The translations under genes were made by a program, and so were the position numbers. Source: Mycolicibacterium litorale (GTDB lineage: Bacteria; Actinomycetota; Actinomycetes; Mycobacteriales; Mycobacteriaceae). Taken from it: 64,000 bases of DNA. Shown one piece after another: positions 54,561 through 62,546 of this stretch. Each line of letters starts with the position of its first letter. Positions within the stretch are counted from its first letter, which is position 1. Location: the NCBI RefSeq assembly GCF_010731695.1, contig NZ_AP022586.1, forward strand, positions 434,001 through 498,000. The letters are read 5' to 3'. The notes under the pieces were generated by a model. That model saw only the letters and a list, made by a program, of their open reading frames with translations. It searched no databases and was not told the DNA's origin.

Positions 54561-54575
54561 GAGAATAGTATTCTC
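54561..54575. promoter_or_regulatory. Operator D between SDR pair and thiolase-MeaB
   Basis: GAGAATAGTATTCTC is a perfect inverted repeat with 6-bp arms and a 3-bp centre. A plus-strand TAGTAT (54566-54571) and a minus-strand TACTAT (54570-54565) overlap it, so both divergent promoters lie under the operator. It matches operator C at 13 of 15 positions. It is the clearest member of the regulon motif and suits a TetR-type dimer. Confidence 0.78.
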
Positions 54576-54601
54576 ATACGCCGCAGAAACGGAGTCAATC
54601 C

Positions 54602-55753
54602 ATGCCAGAAGCCGTCATCGTCTCCGCCCTGCGCACCCCGATCGGCACCGCGATGAAGGGAACGCTGCGCGACACCGACGCCTACCGGCTGGCCGAACAC
54701 GTCGTGGGGGCGGCGGCCGGAGACCTGCCGGCAGGCCAGATCGACGACGTCGTGCTCGGCGAAGGCCTCTACGGCGGCGGTGTGATCGCCCGCCACGCCG
54801 CGATCACCGCCGGCCTCACCTCGGTGCCCGGCCTGTCGAACAACCGTCACTGCGCGGCCGGTCAGGCCGCGGTGCAGAGCGCGGCAGCCAGTATCCGCGC
54901 GGGCATGGATCAGCTGGTGATCGCCGGCGGCGTCAACTCCGCCTCCACCACACCGCGTTTCACCCGGCGCGCGAGCAGCGCCAAGGACGCCGCGATGCTC
55001 GACTGGTTCCCGCCCACCCACCCCGATCGCGCCGACGCCCCCAACATGGACATGTCCATCACCGTCGGCTGGAACGCCGCCGTGCGCGCCGGCGTCAGCC
55101 GCGAGGAGATGGACCAGTGGGCGCTCGACTCGCACCGCAAAGCGGTCCAGGCCATCGACGAGGGCCGCTTCAAGGAGGAGATCGTCCCGATCGAGACGTC
55201 GCACGGACTGTTCGAGACCGACGAGCACCCGCGCCGCGACACCAGCATCGAGAAGCTCGCCTCGCTCAAACCGCTGCACCCGGAGATCGAGGGCTTCTCG
55301 ATCACCGCGGGAAACGCCTGCGGCGCCAACGACGGTGCCGCGGTGCTGGCCCTGGCCAGCGACCGGCTGGGAATGCCCGCGCTGGGCACCGTCAAGTCCT
55401 GGGCCTCGGTCGGCGTGGATCCCGCCTTCACCGGACTGGCGCCCGTCGAGGCGATCCCGAAGGCGCTGAAGCGGGCCGGCATGTCGATCGCCGACGTGGA
55501 CCTCTTCGAGATCAACGAGGCGTTCGCGGCGATGTGCGTGGCGACGGTCAAGATGCTCGACATCGATCCCGTCCGGGTCAACGTCAGCGGCAGCGGATGC
55601 TCGCTCGGCCACCCGGTGGCCGCGACCGGCGCCCGGATGATCGTGACGCTGGTGCACGAACTGCGCCGCCGCGGCGGCGGTATCGGGGTTGCGGCCATGT
55701 GCGCCGGCGGCGGGATGGGCTCGGCGACGGTCATCGAGGTGCCGGCACCCTAG
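54602..55753 (+). CDS. Thiolase (acetyl-CoA acyltransferase)
   Basis: A 383-residue thiolase. The nucleophile is C84 in SNNRHCAAGQAAVQ, the histidine is in CSLGHPVAATGARM, and the acid/base cysteine is in AAMCAGGGMGSA. It would cleave the 3-ketoacyl-CoA made by the SDR. It is not close in sequence to the housekeeping fadA4 enzyme of this window. A GGAG lies 7 nt before the ATG at 54602. It is followed by meaB, whose promoter overlaps its stop. Confidence 0.93.
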   Translation: MPEAVIVSALRTPIGTAMKGTLRDTDAYRLAEHVVGAAAGDLPAGQIDDVVLGEGLYGGGVIARHAAITAGLTSVPGLSNNRHCAAGQAAVQSAAASIRAGMDQLVIAGGVNSASTTPRFTRRASSAKDAAMLDWFPPTHPDRADAPNMDMSITVGWNAAVRAGVSREEMDQWALDSHRKAVQAIDEGRFKEEIVPIETSHGLFETDEHPRRDTSIEKLASLKPLHPEIEGFSITAGNACGANDGAAVLALASDRLGMPALGTVKSWASVGVDPAFTGLAPVEAIPKALKRAGMSIADVDLFEINEAFAAMCVATVKMLDIDPVRVNVSGSGCSLGHPVAATGARMIVTLVHELRRRGGGIGVAAMCAGGGMGSATVIEVPAP

Positions 55754-55756
55754 GCT
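55751..55756 (+). promoter_or_regulatory. TAGGCT -10 hexamer for meaB, overlapping the thiolase stop
   Basis: TAGGCT shares its first bases with the thiolase stop codon and ends 9 nt before the ATG at 55766, so meaB can be transcribed on its own, leaderless or nearly so. Confidence 0.45.
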
Positions 55757-55765
55757 GAGCGGTGC

Positions 55766-56650
55766 ATGCACCCGCACATGGACATCAACGAGCTCATCGA
55801 CGCGGCGCGTAACGGTTCGACCCGCGCCGCCGGCCGGCTGCTGAGCCTGGTCGAAGGCACCCGTCGCGACGAGGTGCTCGCCGCGCTGGCTCCGCATCCG
55901 GCGCGCGTCGTCGGCCTCACCGGACCGCCCGGCGCGGGGAAGTCGACCACGGTGGCCGCGCTGGTCGCGGCCTACCGGCAGCGCGGTCTGCAGGTCGCGG
56001 TGCTGGCCGTCGACCCGTCCTCGCCCTACAGCGGCGGCGCCCTGCTCGGCGACCGCATCCGGATGGCCGCCCACATCAACGATCCCGGCGTATTGATCCG
56101 GTCGGTGGCCACCCGCGGGCATCTCGGGGGGCTGGCCGCCGCTGTGCCGGCCGCGATCCGGTTGCTCGCCGCGCTGTCCTACGACCTGATCGTGCTGGAG
56201 ACGGTCGGTGTCGGCCAGTCGGAGATCGAGATCGCCGCGATCGCCGATCCCACCGTGGTCGTGCTCAACCCCGGCGCCGGCGATGCCGTGCAGGCCGCGA
56301 AGGCGGGTCTGCTCGAGGTCGCCGACATCGTGGTGGTCAATAAGGCCGACCGTGACGGCGCCGACCAGACGGTACGGGACCTGCGGGGCGAGGTGAGTGT
56401 GCCGATCATCAAACTCATTGCCGCACAGGGTGACGGCGTGCCCGAGTTGGTCGACACCATCGACACCCATCATCGTGACGACACCGCCGAGCGGCGCACC
56501 GCCCGCGCCCGCACCCAGATCATGTCCCTGGCGCACACCCTGTTGCGCACTCATCCCGACCTCGACCGGCTCGCCGGGCTCGTCGCCGACGGTACTCACG
56601 ATCCCTACAGCGCGGCCGCGCAGTTGTTCACGGCTCGCGTCGAATCCTGA
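55766..56650 (+). CDS. meaB: MeaB/ArgK-family GTPase, chaperone for the B12 mutase
   Basis: A 294-residue G3E-type GTPase. The P-loop is VGLTGPPGAGKSTTVAAL (K59), followed by AVDPSSPYSGGALLGDRIRM, the switch region LETVGVGQSEIEIA and NKADRDGAD for guanine recognition. MeaB gates loading of adenosylcobalamin and protects acyl-CoA mutases from inactivation. Its place in the same regulon, about 10 kb from the mutase genes, suggests it is devoted to that mutase and not to methylmalonyl-CoA mutase. An alternative ATG is at 55778. It converges with a KstD-like gene. Confidence 0.93.
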   Translation: MHPHMDINELIDAARNGSTRAAGRLLSLVEGTRRDEVLAALAPHPARVVGLTGPPGAGKSTTVAALVAAYRQRGLQVAVLAVDPSSPYSGGALLGDRIRMAAHINDPGVLIRSVATRGHLGGLAAAVPAAIRLLAALSYDLIVLETVGVGQSEIEIAAIADPTVVVLNPGAGDAVQAAKAGLLEVADIVVVNKADRDGADQTVRDLRGEVSVPIIKLIAAQGDGVPELVDTIDTHHRDDTAERRTARARTQIMSLAHTLLRTHPDLDRLAGLVADGTHDPYSAAAQLFTARVES

Positions 56651-56656
56651 CCGCCG

Positions 56657-58264
56657 CTAGAAGGACTGACCCGTCGCCGCGGCGTGCCCGGCGCGCACAC
56701 CGAAGACCATTGCGGGGCCCAGTGTTCCGCCCGCACCGCCGTAGGCTTTGCCCGTCGCCCCCGCCATCGCGTTGCCCGCCGCGTACAGCCCGGGGATTGG
56801 CGTGCCGCTGACGTGGAGGACCCGGCCGTCGCGGTCGGTGCGGGGACCGCCCTTGGTGCCCATGGCGCCGATCGCCACCGGAACGGCGTAGTACGGCGGC
56901 GTGTCGATCGGCCCGAGAGTCTGCAACGCCGGAGTGGGTGCGCAGGGATCACCCCAGTAACCGTCGTATGCGCTGGCGCCCCTGCCGAATTCGGGGTCGC
57001 GTTCCTCGGCGACGTGGTGGTTCCAGTCGGTCAGGGTGCGGGCCAGGCCGTCCGCGTCGATGCCGGTCTTCTCGCCCAGTTCGGCCAGGTCCGCCGACCT
57101 CGCGTACCAGTCCGGTGCTGGCCCGTCGGGTTCCACCGCGAGGAAGCCGTACTTCTTAAGGTGCAACGAGTCGAACACGATCCAGGCCGGATCGTTGACG
57201 TAACCGTGTCTGGGGTCGAGGTACTGGAACGCGCCGGCCATCGAGTTGTATTCGCCGGCCTCGTTGACGAACCGCCTGCCGGCCCGGTTGACGATGATGC
57301 TGCGCGGCCGGGTGCGTTCCAGCCGGACGCTGCGGCTGCGCGGGTGCCCGTCGATGGTGTCGCCCGGGATCCGCACGATCGGCACCCACCAGGCCTCGCC
57401 CATGTTCGCAAGATCGGCGCCGTGCGCCATGGCCATGCGCAGGCCGTCGCCGGTGTTGTTCGGTGGCGAGACGGCACCGCGCATCGGCCCGCGCAGGAAT
57501 GCCTCGGTGAGCGCGTGATCCCACTCGAACCCGCCGGTGCCGAGGATGACGCCGCGCCGGGCATGAACGCGGATTTCCCTGTCCTGCTGCTGGATTCGCA
57601 CGCCGGTGATACGCCCGTCGTCGGCCATCAGCTCGACGGCGCGGGACTCGGTGTACGGGGTGACGCCGGCGTCGAGCAGTCCCTTGAGGAGACCGGCGAC
57701 CAGTGCCGTGCCTGCGACACAGGGATCGGTGAGCGTCTCGTCGACCGACGCGTGGATGCGGGCGCGGGTCTCGGCGTCGATGCCCACGTTGCTGAAGTCG
57801 GCGGGGAAGGAGGTGATCCGGTCCCGCCACGGCCCCAGCCTCGCGAGGTCGAAGGGGGCCGCCGACAGCGACCGGCCACCGCCGGGGCGGCCGCCCGGCA
57901 GTTCGGGTTTGTAGTCGGGGAAACCCTCGGCGACGGCGAAGCGCAGTTCACTGTGTGCCTCGACGAATTCGAGCATCCGAGGGCCGGTGCGAACGAACGT
58001 CTCGACCAGGTCGTCGTCCATCACGCCCAGCGACTGCGCCCGCAGGTAGGCCAGCGCGTCGTCGACGGTGAGGTCGTCGGCCGCCCGGTCGTGCGCCGGG
58101 ATCCACACGATGCCACCGGACACCGCGGTCGTCCCGCCGACGGTCACCGCCTTCTCGTACACCTCCACCGCGGCGCCGTGCGCGACAGCGGCCAGTGCCG
58201 CGGCCAGGCCGGCGCCCCCACTGCCCAGCACGACGACATCGGTCTCGTGGTCCCAAGCGCTCAC
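56657..58264 (-). CDS. FAD-dependent KstD-like flavoprotein dehydrogenase
   Basis: A 535-residue FAD-binding (fumarate reductase/KstD-type) flavoprotein. The dinucleotide motif is VVVLGSGGAGLAAALAAVAHG and is followed by GGTTAVSGGIVWIP, FVNEAGEYNSM and the C-terminal AAGNAMAGATGKAYGGAGGTLG that binds FAD. The family desaturates ketosteroids or related cyclic ketones. Here, next to an Mhp-like cluster, it could dehydrogenate a cyclic intermediate to a phenol. It starts with GTG 58264 and lies 31 bp downstream of the IclR gene on the same strand. Confidence 0.88.
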   Translation of the reverse strand: MSAWDHETDVVVLGSGGAGLAAALAAVAHGAAVEVYEKAVTVGGTTAVSGGIVWIPAHDRAADDLTVDDALAYLRAQSLGVMDDDLVETFVRTGPRMLEFVEAHSELRFAVAEGFPDYKPELPGGRPGGGRSLSAAPFDLARLGPWRDRITSFPADFSNVGIDAETRARIHASVDETLTDPCVAGTALVAGLLKGLLDAGVTPYTESRAVELMADDGRITGVRIQQQDREIRVHARRGVILGTGGFEWDHALTEAFLRGPMRGAVSPPNNTGDGLRMAMAHGADLANMGEAWWVPIVRIPGDTIDGHPRSRSVRLERTRPRSIIVNRAGRRFVNEAGEYNSMAGAFQYLDPRHGYVNDPAWIVFDSLHLKKYGFLAVEPDGPAPDWYARSADLAELGEKTGIDADGLARTLTDWNHHVAEERDPEFGRGASAYDGYWGDPCAPTPALQTLGPIDTPPYYAVPVAIGAMGTKGGPRTDRDGRVLHVSGTPIPGLYAAGNAMAGATGKAYGGAGGTLGPAMVFGVRAGHAAATGQSF

Positions 58265-58295
58265 ATCGGGTCCTTCCTGTCGGGACGCATCCTCG

Positions 58296-59003
58296 TCAGA
58301 GGACGGCGGCGAGTTCCTTGGCGGCGGTGATGACCGCGTCCTTCCCGCCCAGCACGACGTCCTCCCGATGCGAGATCAGGTTGATGCACGTCGGCGGTGA
58401 GGGCGGCCGCCGGCGCACCGGCACCGCCAGACCGTAGGTGTTGGGCTCGACCTCGCCGTGGGTGATCACCCAGCCCTGTTCGCGGGCCAGGGGCACGAGT
58501 TCCCTCTCGCCGGGCCGCGGCGGCATGCTCGCCAGCAGCGCGATCCCGGCAGCGCCACGGTCCAGCGGATATCGGCTGCCCTCATGGAATGACAAGTGGT
58601 AGTACACATTCGTCGGGCTGATGACCGCGACCGCCACCTGTTGATCACCCTCCGCGACGAGCAGCGAGACGGTGGTGCCCAACTCGTCGGCGAGGCCGCG
58701 CAGCACCGGGACGCTCAGTGCGCGCACGTTGTTGTCGAACGACGACCCGAGCAGCGCCAGCCCCGCCGCGGGACGGTACCGGCCGTCCTCGCCCCTGGTG
58801 ACGTAGCGGAACTGGGTCAGCGTGCCGAGTAGCCGGTAGGCGATCGTGCGGTGCACGCCGACGTAGTCGGCGACCTGCTGGACAGTGAGTCCCGCGGGCG
58901 CGGTCGCCACCGCCTGCAGTGCCGACAACCCCCTCGCGAGGGTCTGGGACCCGGCCGCGAGCTTGTCGGGCACGTTCCCGCCCGTTCCCTTGACAGACGT
59001 CAT
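58296..59003 (-). CDS. IclR-family transcriptional regulator
   Basis: A 235-residue IclR-type regulator. The N-terminal winged helix includes ARGLSALQAVATAPAGLTVQQVADYVGVHRTIAYRLLGTL. The effector-binding domain contains LRGLADELGTTVSLLVAEG and ends with HREDVVLGGKDAV. ATG 59003 was chosen because upstream codons run through the promoter (TATGTT on the minus strand, about 59026-59021). It is divergent from the meta-cleavage operon and is its probable regulator, by analogy with MhpR. The flavoprotein gene is downstream and likely co-transcribed. Confidence 0.9.
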   Translation of the reverse strand: MTSVKGTGGNVPDKLAAGSQTLARGLSALQAVATAPAGLTVQQVADYVGVHRTIAYRLLGTLTQFRYVTRGEDGRYRPAAGLALLGSSFDNNVRALSVPVLRGLADELGTTVSLLVAEGDQQVAVAVISPTNVYYHLSFHEGSRYPLDRGAAGIALLASMPPRPGERELVPLAREQGWVITHGEVEPNTYGLAVPVRRRPPSPPTCINLISHREDVVLGGKDAVITAAKELAAVL

Positions 59004-59111
59004 CGCGAGAGTGATGCTCTTAACATAGTGCACATTAGTGAGCGATATTAGCACGCAGCACTACCGCAAAGCGAGAATCATATTTCCGCAGCGAAGAGGA
59101 GACGAAACTCG
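59004..59111. promoter_or_regulatory. Divergent control region of the IclR and meta-cleavage operons
   Basis: The region contains GTGCAC (59028-59033), a core also present in the MhpR recognition sequence known from E. coli, and TTAGTG/TATTAG repeats nearby. GAGAATCATATTTCC (59073-59087) resembles the regulon motif of operators C and D at 10 of its 12 conserved arm positions. A GAGGAG at about 59094-59099 serves the hydrolase. All site assignments here are tentative. Confidence 0.4.
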
Positions 59112-59975
59112 GTGGCTGAGCACGAAAGTGTGTGGAGCGACCTCCAGGGAGTCGCGTTCTCCCAGGGCTATCTCGACGCCGGGGGAGCCCGCACGCGCTA
59201 CCTGCACGCCGGGGACATCGACAAGCCGGCACTTGTTCTCCTGCACGGGTCCGGCGGTCACGCTGAGGCTTACGTCCGCAACCTGGAGGCCCACGCCGAG
59301 CACTTCTCCACCTGGTCGATCGACATGCTGGGGCACGGCTACACCGACAAACCCGGCCATCCGCTCGAGATCCGGCACTACGTCGAGCATCTGCTGGCGT
59401 TCCTCGACGCCATCGACGCCGCCAGGGCCCACATCAGCGGCGAATCGCTGGGCGGCTGGGTCGCGGCCCGGCTGGCCGCCGATCACGGCGAACGCGTCGA
59501 GCGGCTGGTGCTCAACACCGCAGGCGGCTCCCAGGCCGATCCCGAGGTGATGAAGCGCATCGTCACGCTGTCCATGGCGGCGGCCGAGGACCCCAGCTGG
59601 GAGACCGTGCAGGCCCGCATCACGTGGTTGATGGCCGACAAGACCAAGGGGTACGACGACATCGTCGCCAGCCGCCAACGGGTCTACCGCCAACCGGGTT
59701 TCGTGTCCGCGATGCGCGACATCATGGCGTTGCAGGATCCCGAGATCCGCGCCCGCAACCTCCTCGGCCCCGCCGAGTACGGCGCGATCACCGCGCCGAC
59801 GCTGGTGGTCTGGACCAGCGACGACCCGACCGCCGACGTGGCGGAGGGCCGCCGGATCGCGTCGATGATCCCCGGCGCCCGCTTCGAGGTGATGCCCGGC
59901 TGCGGGCACTGGCCGCAGTACGAGGACCCCAAGACCTTCAACCGGTTACACATCGACTTCCTGCTGGGCCGCTGA
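59112..59975 (+). CDS. Alpha/beta hydrolase, probable meta-cleavage product hydrolase (MhpC-like)
   Basis: A 287-residue alpha/beta hydrolase. The oxyanion loop is [12 protein letters not shown], the nucleophile is Ser112 in [14 protein letters not shown], and the histidine is H266 in [12 protein letters not shown]; the acid is probably in [11 protein letters not shown]. Family members cleave C-C bonds in 2-hydroxy-6-oxo-dienoates formed by extradiol dioxygenases (MhpC, HsaD, BphD). The GTG at 59112 follows the GAGGAG at about 12 nt. It is the first gene of the operon and overlaps the hydroxylase start by one base (TGATG). Confidence 0.9.
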   Translation: MAEHESVWSDLQGVAFSQGYLDAGGARTRYLHAGDIDKPALVLLHGSGGHAEAYVRNLEAHAEHFSTWSIDMLGHGYTDKPGHPLEIRHYVEHLLAFLDAIDAARAHISGESLGGWVAARLAADHGERVERLVLNTAGGSQADPEVMKRIVTLSMAAAEDPSWETVQARITWLMADKTKGYDDIVASRQRVYRQPGFVSAMRDIMALQDPEIRARNLLGPAEYGAITAPTLVVWTSDDPTADVAEGRRIASMIPGARFEVMPGCGHWPQYEDPKTFNRLHIDFLLGR

Positions 59976-61681
59976 TGACCGGCATCGCGGAGCAGGGCGC
60001 CACGGACACCGACGTCGTGATCGTCGGCGCCGGCCCGGTGGGCCTGACGCTGGCCAACATCCTCGGACTGCAGGGCGTTCGCACCGTGGTCGTCGAGGAG
60101 CGGGCGACGCTCATCGACTATCCGCGCGGCGTCGGGCTCGACGACGAGGCGTTGCGGACCTTTCAGGGCATCGGCCTGGTCGACAAGATCCTGCCGCACA
60201 CCGTGCCCAACCAGATCCTGCGGTTCTTCGACGGCAACCGCAGGTTGCTCGCCGAGATGGCCCCGCCCGACGCCCGCTTCGGCTGGCCCAAGCGCAACGG
60301 CTTCGTCCAGCCGATGGTGGACGCCGAACTGCACGCCGGATTGTCCCGATTCCCGCACGTCGAGGTGCGATGGGGGCGGAAGATGCTGGCGTGCAACGAA
60401 ACCACGGACGGGGTGACCGTGCGGCTGGAGGGTGACTCCACGCCTGTGCGCGCCCGCTACGTGGTCGGCTGTGACGGTGGGCGCAGTGCGACGCGCCGCC
60501 TGATGGGCGTGTCGTTCGACGGCACCACCTCACCGACGCGGTGGCTGGTCGTCGACATCGCCAACGATCCACTCGGCCACCCCAACAGCGAGGTGGGGGC
60601 CGATCCGGCGCGACCGTACGCCTCGATATCGATTGCCCACGGAATCCGCCGGTTCGAGTTCATGATCCACGCCGACGAGACCGACGAACAAGCCGAGGAC
60701 CCGGCGTTCATCCACCGGATGCTGGGGCTGCTGGTGCCCCATCCCGAACGCGTCGAGGTGATCCGGCACCGGCTCTACACCCACCACTCGCGGATCGCCG
60801 GCGCCTTCCGCAAGGGCCGGATGTTCCTGGCCGGCGATGCGGCCCACCTGATGCCGGTGTGGCAGGGCCAGGGCTACAACAGCGGCATCCGCGACGCCGC
60901 CAACCTCGGATGGAAACTCGCCGCGGTGGTCAACGGCCGCGCCGGTGACGCCCTGCTCGACACCTACGACATGGAACGCCGCAAGCACGCCAGGGCGATG
61001 ATCGACCTGTCCACGATGGTGGGCCGCGTCATCTCTCCGACCAATCGACGCGTCGCGGCGATGCGGGACAGGCTGATTCGTGGCGCATCGGTGGTGCCGT
61101 CGCTCAAGCGCTACGTGCTGGAGATGCGGTTCAAGCCGATGCCCCGCTACGAACAGGGCGCGGTGTTCCATCCGCAGGCGCCGACGGCGACCTCGCCGAC
61201 CGGCACGCTGTTCGTCCAGCCCCGCGTCGACACCCGCGACCAGCAGAACGTCCTGCTCGACGAGGTGCTCGGTACCGGCTTCGCGGTGCTGTGCTGGAAC
61301 AACAACCCCCGCGCACTGCTGGGTGACGAGACCTTCGACCGGTGGAAAGCGCTGGGCGCGAGGTTCATCGCGGCGCGTCCGTCGACCCAGTTGCACTGGA
61401 CCGGTCACGACGACCCAAACGTCGTCGTGGTCGGCGACCGCACCGGGGCGCTCAAGGGATGGTTCGACGCGCACAGCGAATCGGTCCTGTTCCTGCGCCC
61501 CGATCGCTGCATCGCCGGCGCCTGCATCGCCCAGCTGGCCCCCGAAGTGAGCACCGCACTGTTCGGTGTGCTCCATCTGACCCAGGGAGGAGGCAATGGT
61601 CACCATGGCGCAGATCGCCCTGTGCTGCATGTCGCACAGTCCGCTACTGAACCTTCCGGGACCGTCGCGGGAACTCCTTGA
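59975..61681 (+). CDS. mhpA: FAD-dependent aromatic hydroxylase (MhpA-like)
   Basis: A 568-residue class A flavoprotein monooxygenase. FAD binding is shown by [18 protein letters not shown] and by [20 protein letters not shown] with the [14 protein letters not shown] helix, the full MhpA motif. MhpA hydroxylates 3-(3-hydroxyphenyl)propionate or 3-hydroxycinnamate to the catechol. In this gene order (hydrolase, hydroxylase, dioxygenase) the catechol would be cut by the next enzyme. The C-terminus overlaps the dioxygenase gene by 86 bp. The real substrate may be another phenol. The symbol reflects family resemblance. Confidence 0.88.
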   Translation: MTGIAEQGATDTDVVIVGAGPVGLTLANILGLQGVRTVVVEERATLIDYPRGVGLDDEALRTFQGIGLVDKILPHTVPNQILRFFDGNRRLLAEMAPPDARFGWPKRNGFVQPMVDAELHAGLSRFPHVEVRWGRKMLACNETTDGVTVRLEGDSTPVRARYVVGCDGGRSATRRLMGVSFDGTTSPTRWLVVDIANDPLGHPNSEVGADPARPYASISIAHGIRRFEFMIHADETDEQAEDPAFIHRMLGLLVPHPERVEVIRHRLYTHHSRIAGAFRKGRMFLAGDAAHLMPVWQGQGYNSGIRDAANLGWKLAAVVNGRAGDALLDTYDMERRKHARAMIDLSTMVGRVISPTNRRVAAMRDRLIRGASVVPSLKRYVLEMRFKPMPRYEQGAVFHPQAPTATSPTGTLFVQPRVDTRDQQNVLLDEVLGTGFAVLCWNNNPRALLGDETFDRWKALGARFIAARPSTQLHWTGHDDPNVVVVGDRTGALKGWFDAHSESVLFLRPDRCIAGACIAQLAPEVSTALFGVLHLTQGGGNGHHGADRPVLHVAQSATEPSGTVAGTP

Positions 61682-62546
61682 CGACATCGACGCGGCGCTC
61701 GCGGGCGCCCGTGACTTCGTCGCGGATTTCGACCCCGAACTGGTGGTCACCTTCTCGCCGGACCACTACAACGGGTTCTTCTACAAGGTCATGCCGCCGT
61801 TCTGCGTCGGCACCGCCGCCCAGGGCGTCGGCGACTACGGCACGTACGCCGGTCCACTCGACGTGCCGAAGGCACTGGCCGACGAATTGGCCACGGCGGT
61901 ACTGGAAGCCGGTGTGGACGTCGCGATCTCGGCGAGCATGGACGTCGACCACGGCACCGTGCAGCCACTGGAAAAGCTCTTCGGCGACGCGACGGCCCGG
62001 CCGGTCATCCCGGTGTTCATCAACTCCGTCGCCACCCCGCTGGGTCCGCTGCGCCGCTCCCGGTCGCTGGGGGAGGCGGTGGGCGGCTACCTCGCGACGC
62101 TCGACAAGCGCGTGCTGGTGATCGGGTCGGGCGGGTTGTCGCACGACCCGCCGGTTCCCACGCTGGCGACCGCGCCGCCCGCGGCGCTCGACCGCATCGT
62201 GCACGGCGCCCCGATGAGCGCCGAGGCGCGGCTGGCCCGGCAGTCCGCGGTCATCGACGCGGCCCACGCATTCGCCCACGGAGACAGCCCGCTGCAGCCG
62301 CTGAACCCGGCGTGGGACGCCACGTTCCTGGAGATCCTCGACGAGGGCCGGCGCTCGGACCTCGACGGGTGGTCGAACGCCTTCATCGCTCGCGAGGGCG
62401 GCAACTCGGCGCACGAGATCCGCACGTGGGTGGCGGCTTTCGCGGCGCTCGCGGCGGGCGGCCAGTACCGCACGCAGCAGCGGTTCTACCGCGCCGCGCC
62501 GGAGCTGATCGCCGGGTTCGCGATCCGGACGGCGGTACCGGCGTGA
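61596..62546 (+). CDS. mhpB: Class III extradiol ring-cleavage dioxygenase (MhpB-like)
   Basis: A 316-residue iron(II) extradiol dioxygenase of the LigB/MhpB superfamily. The N-terminal iron-binding histidine is in [35 protein letters not shown] and [17 protein letters not shown] follow, and [12 protein letters not shown] carries a further His. It opens 2,3-dihydroxyphenylpropionate-like catechols. A GGAGGAGG precedes the ATG at 61596, within the hydroxylase gene. Its stop overlaps the start of the flavoprotein gene by 4 bp (GTGA). Confidence 0.92.
   Translation: MVTMAQIALCCMSHSPLLNLPGPSRELLDDIDAALAGARDFVADFDPELVVTFSPDHYNGFFYKVMPPFCVGTAAQGVGDYGTYAGPLDVPKALADELATAVLEAGVDVAISASMDVDHGTVQPLEKLFGDATARPVIPVFINSVATPLGPLRRSRSLGEAVGGYLATLDKRVLVIGSGGLSHDPPVPTLATAPPAALDRIVHGAPMSAEARLARQSAVIDAAHAFAHGDSPLQPLNPAWDATFLEILDEGRRSDLDGWSNAFIAREGGNSAHEIRTWVAAFAALAAGGQYRTQQRFYRAAPELIAGFAIRTAVPA

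Noticed and set aside
53759..56599. Minus-strand frame of 946 codons that would extend the HSD10-like SDR upstream
   Set aside because: The upstream part runs antisense through meaB, thiolase and operator D; the SDR has its own ATG and ribosome binding site at 54523.
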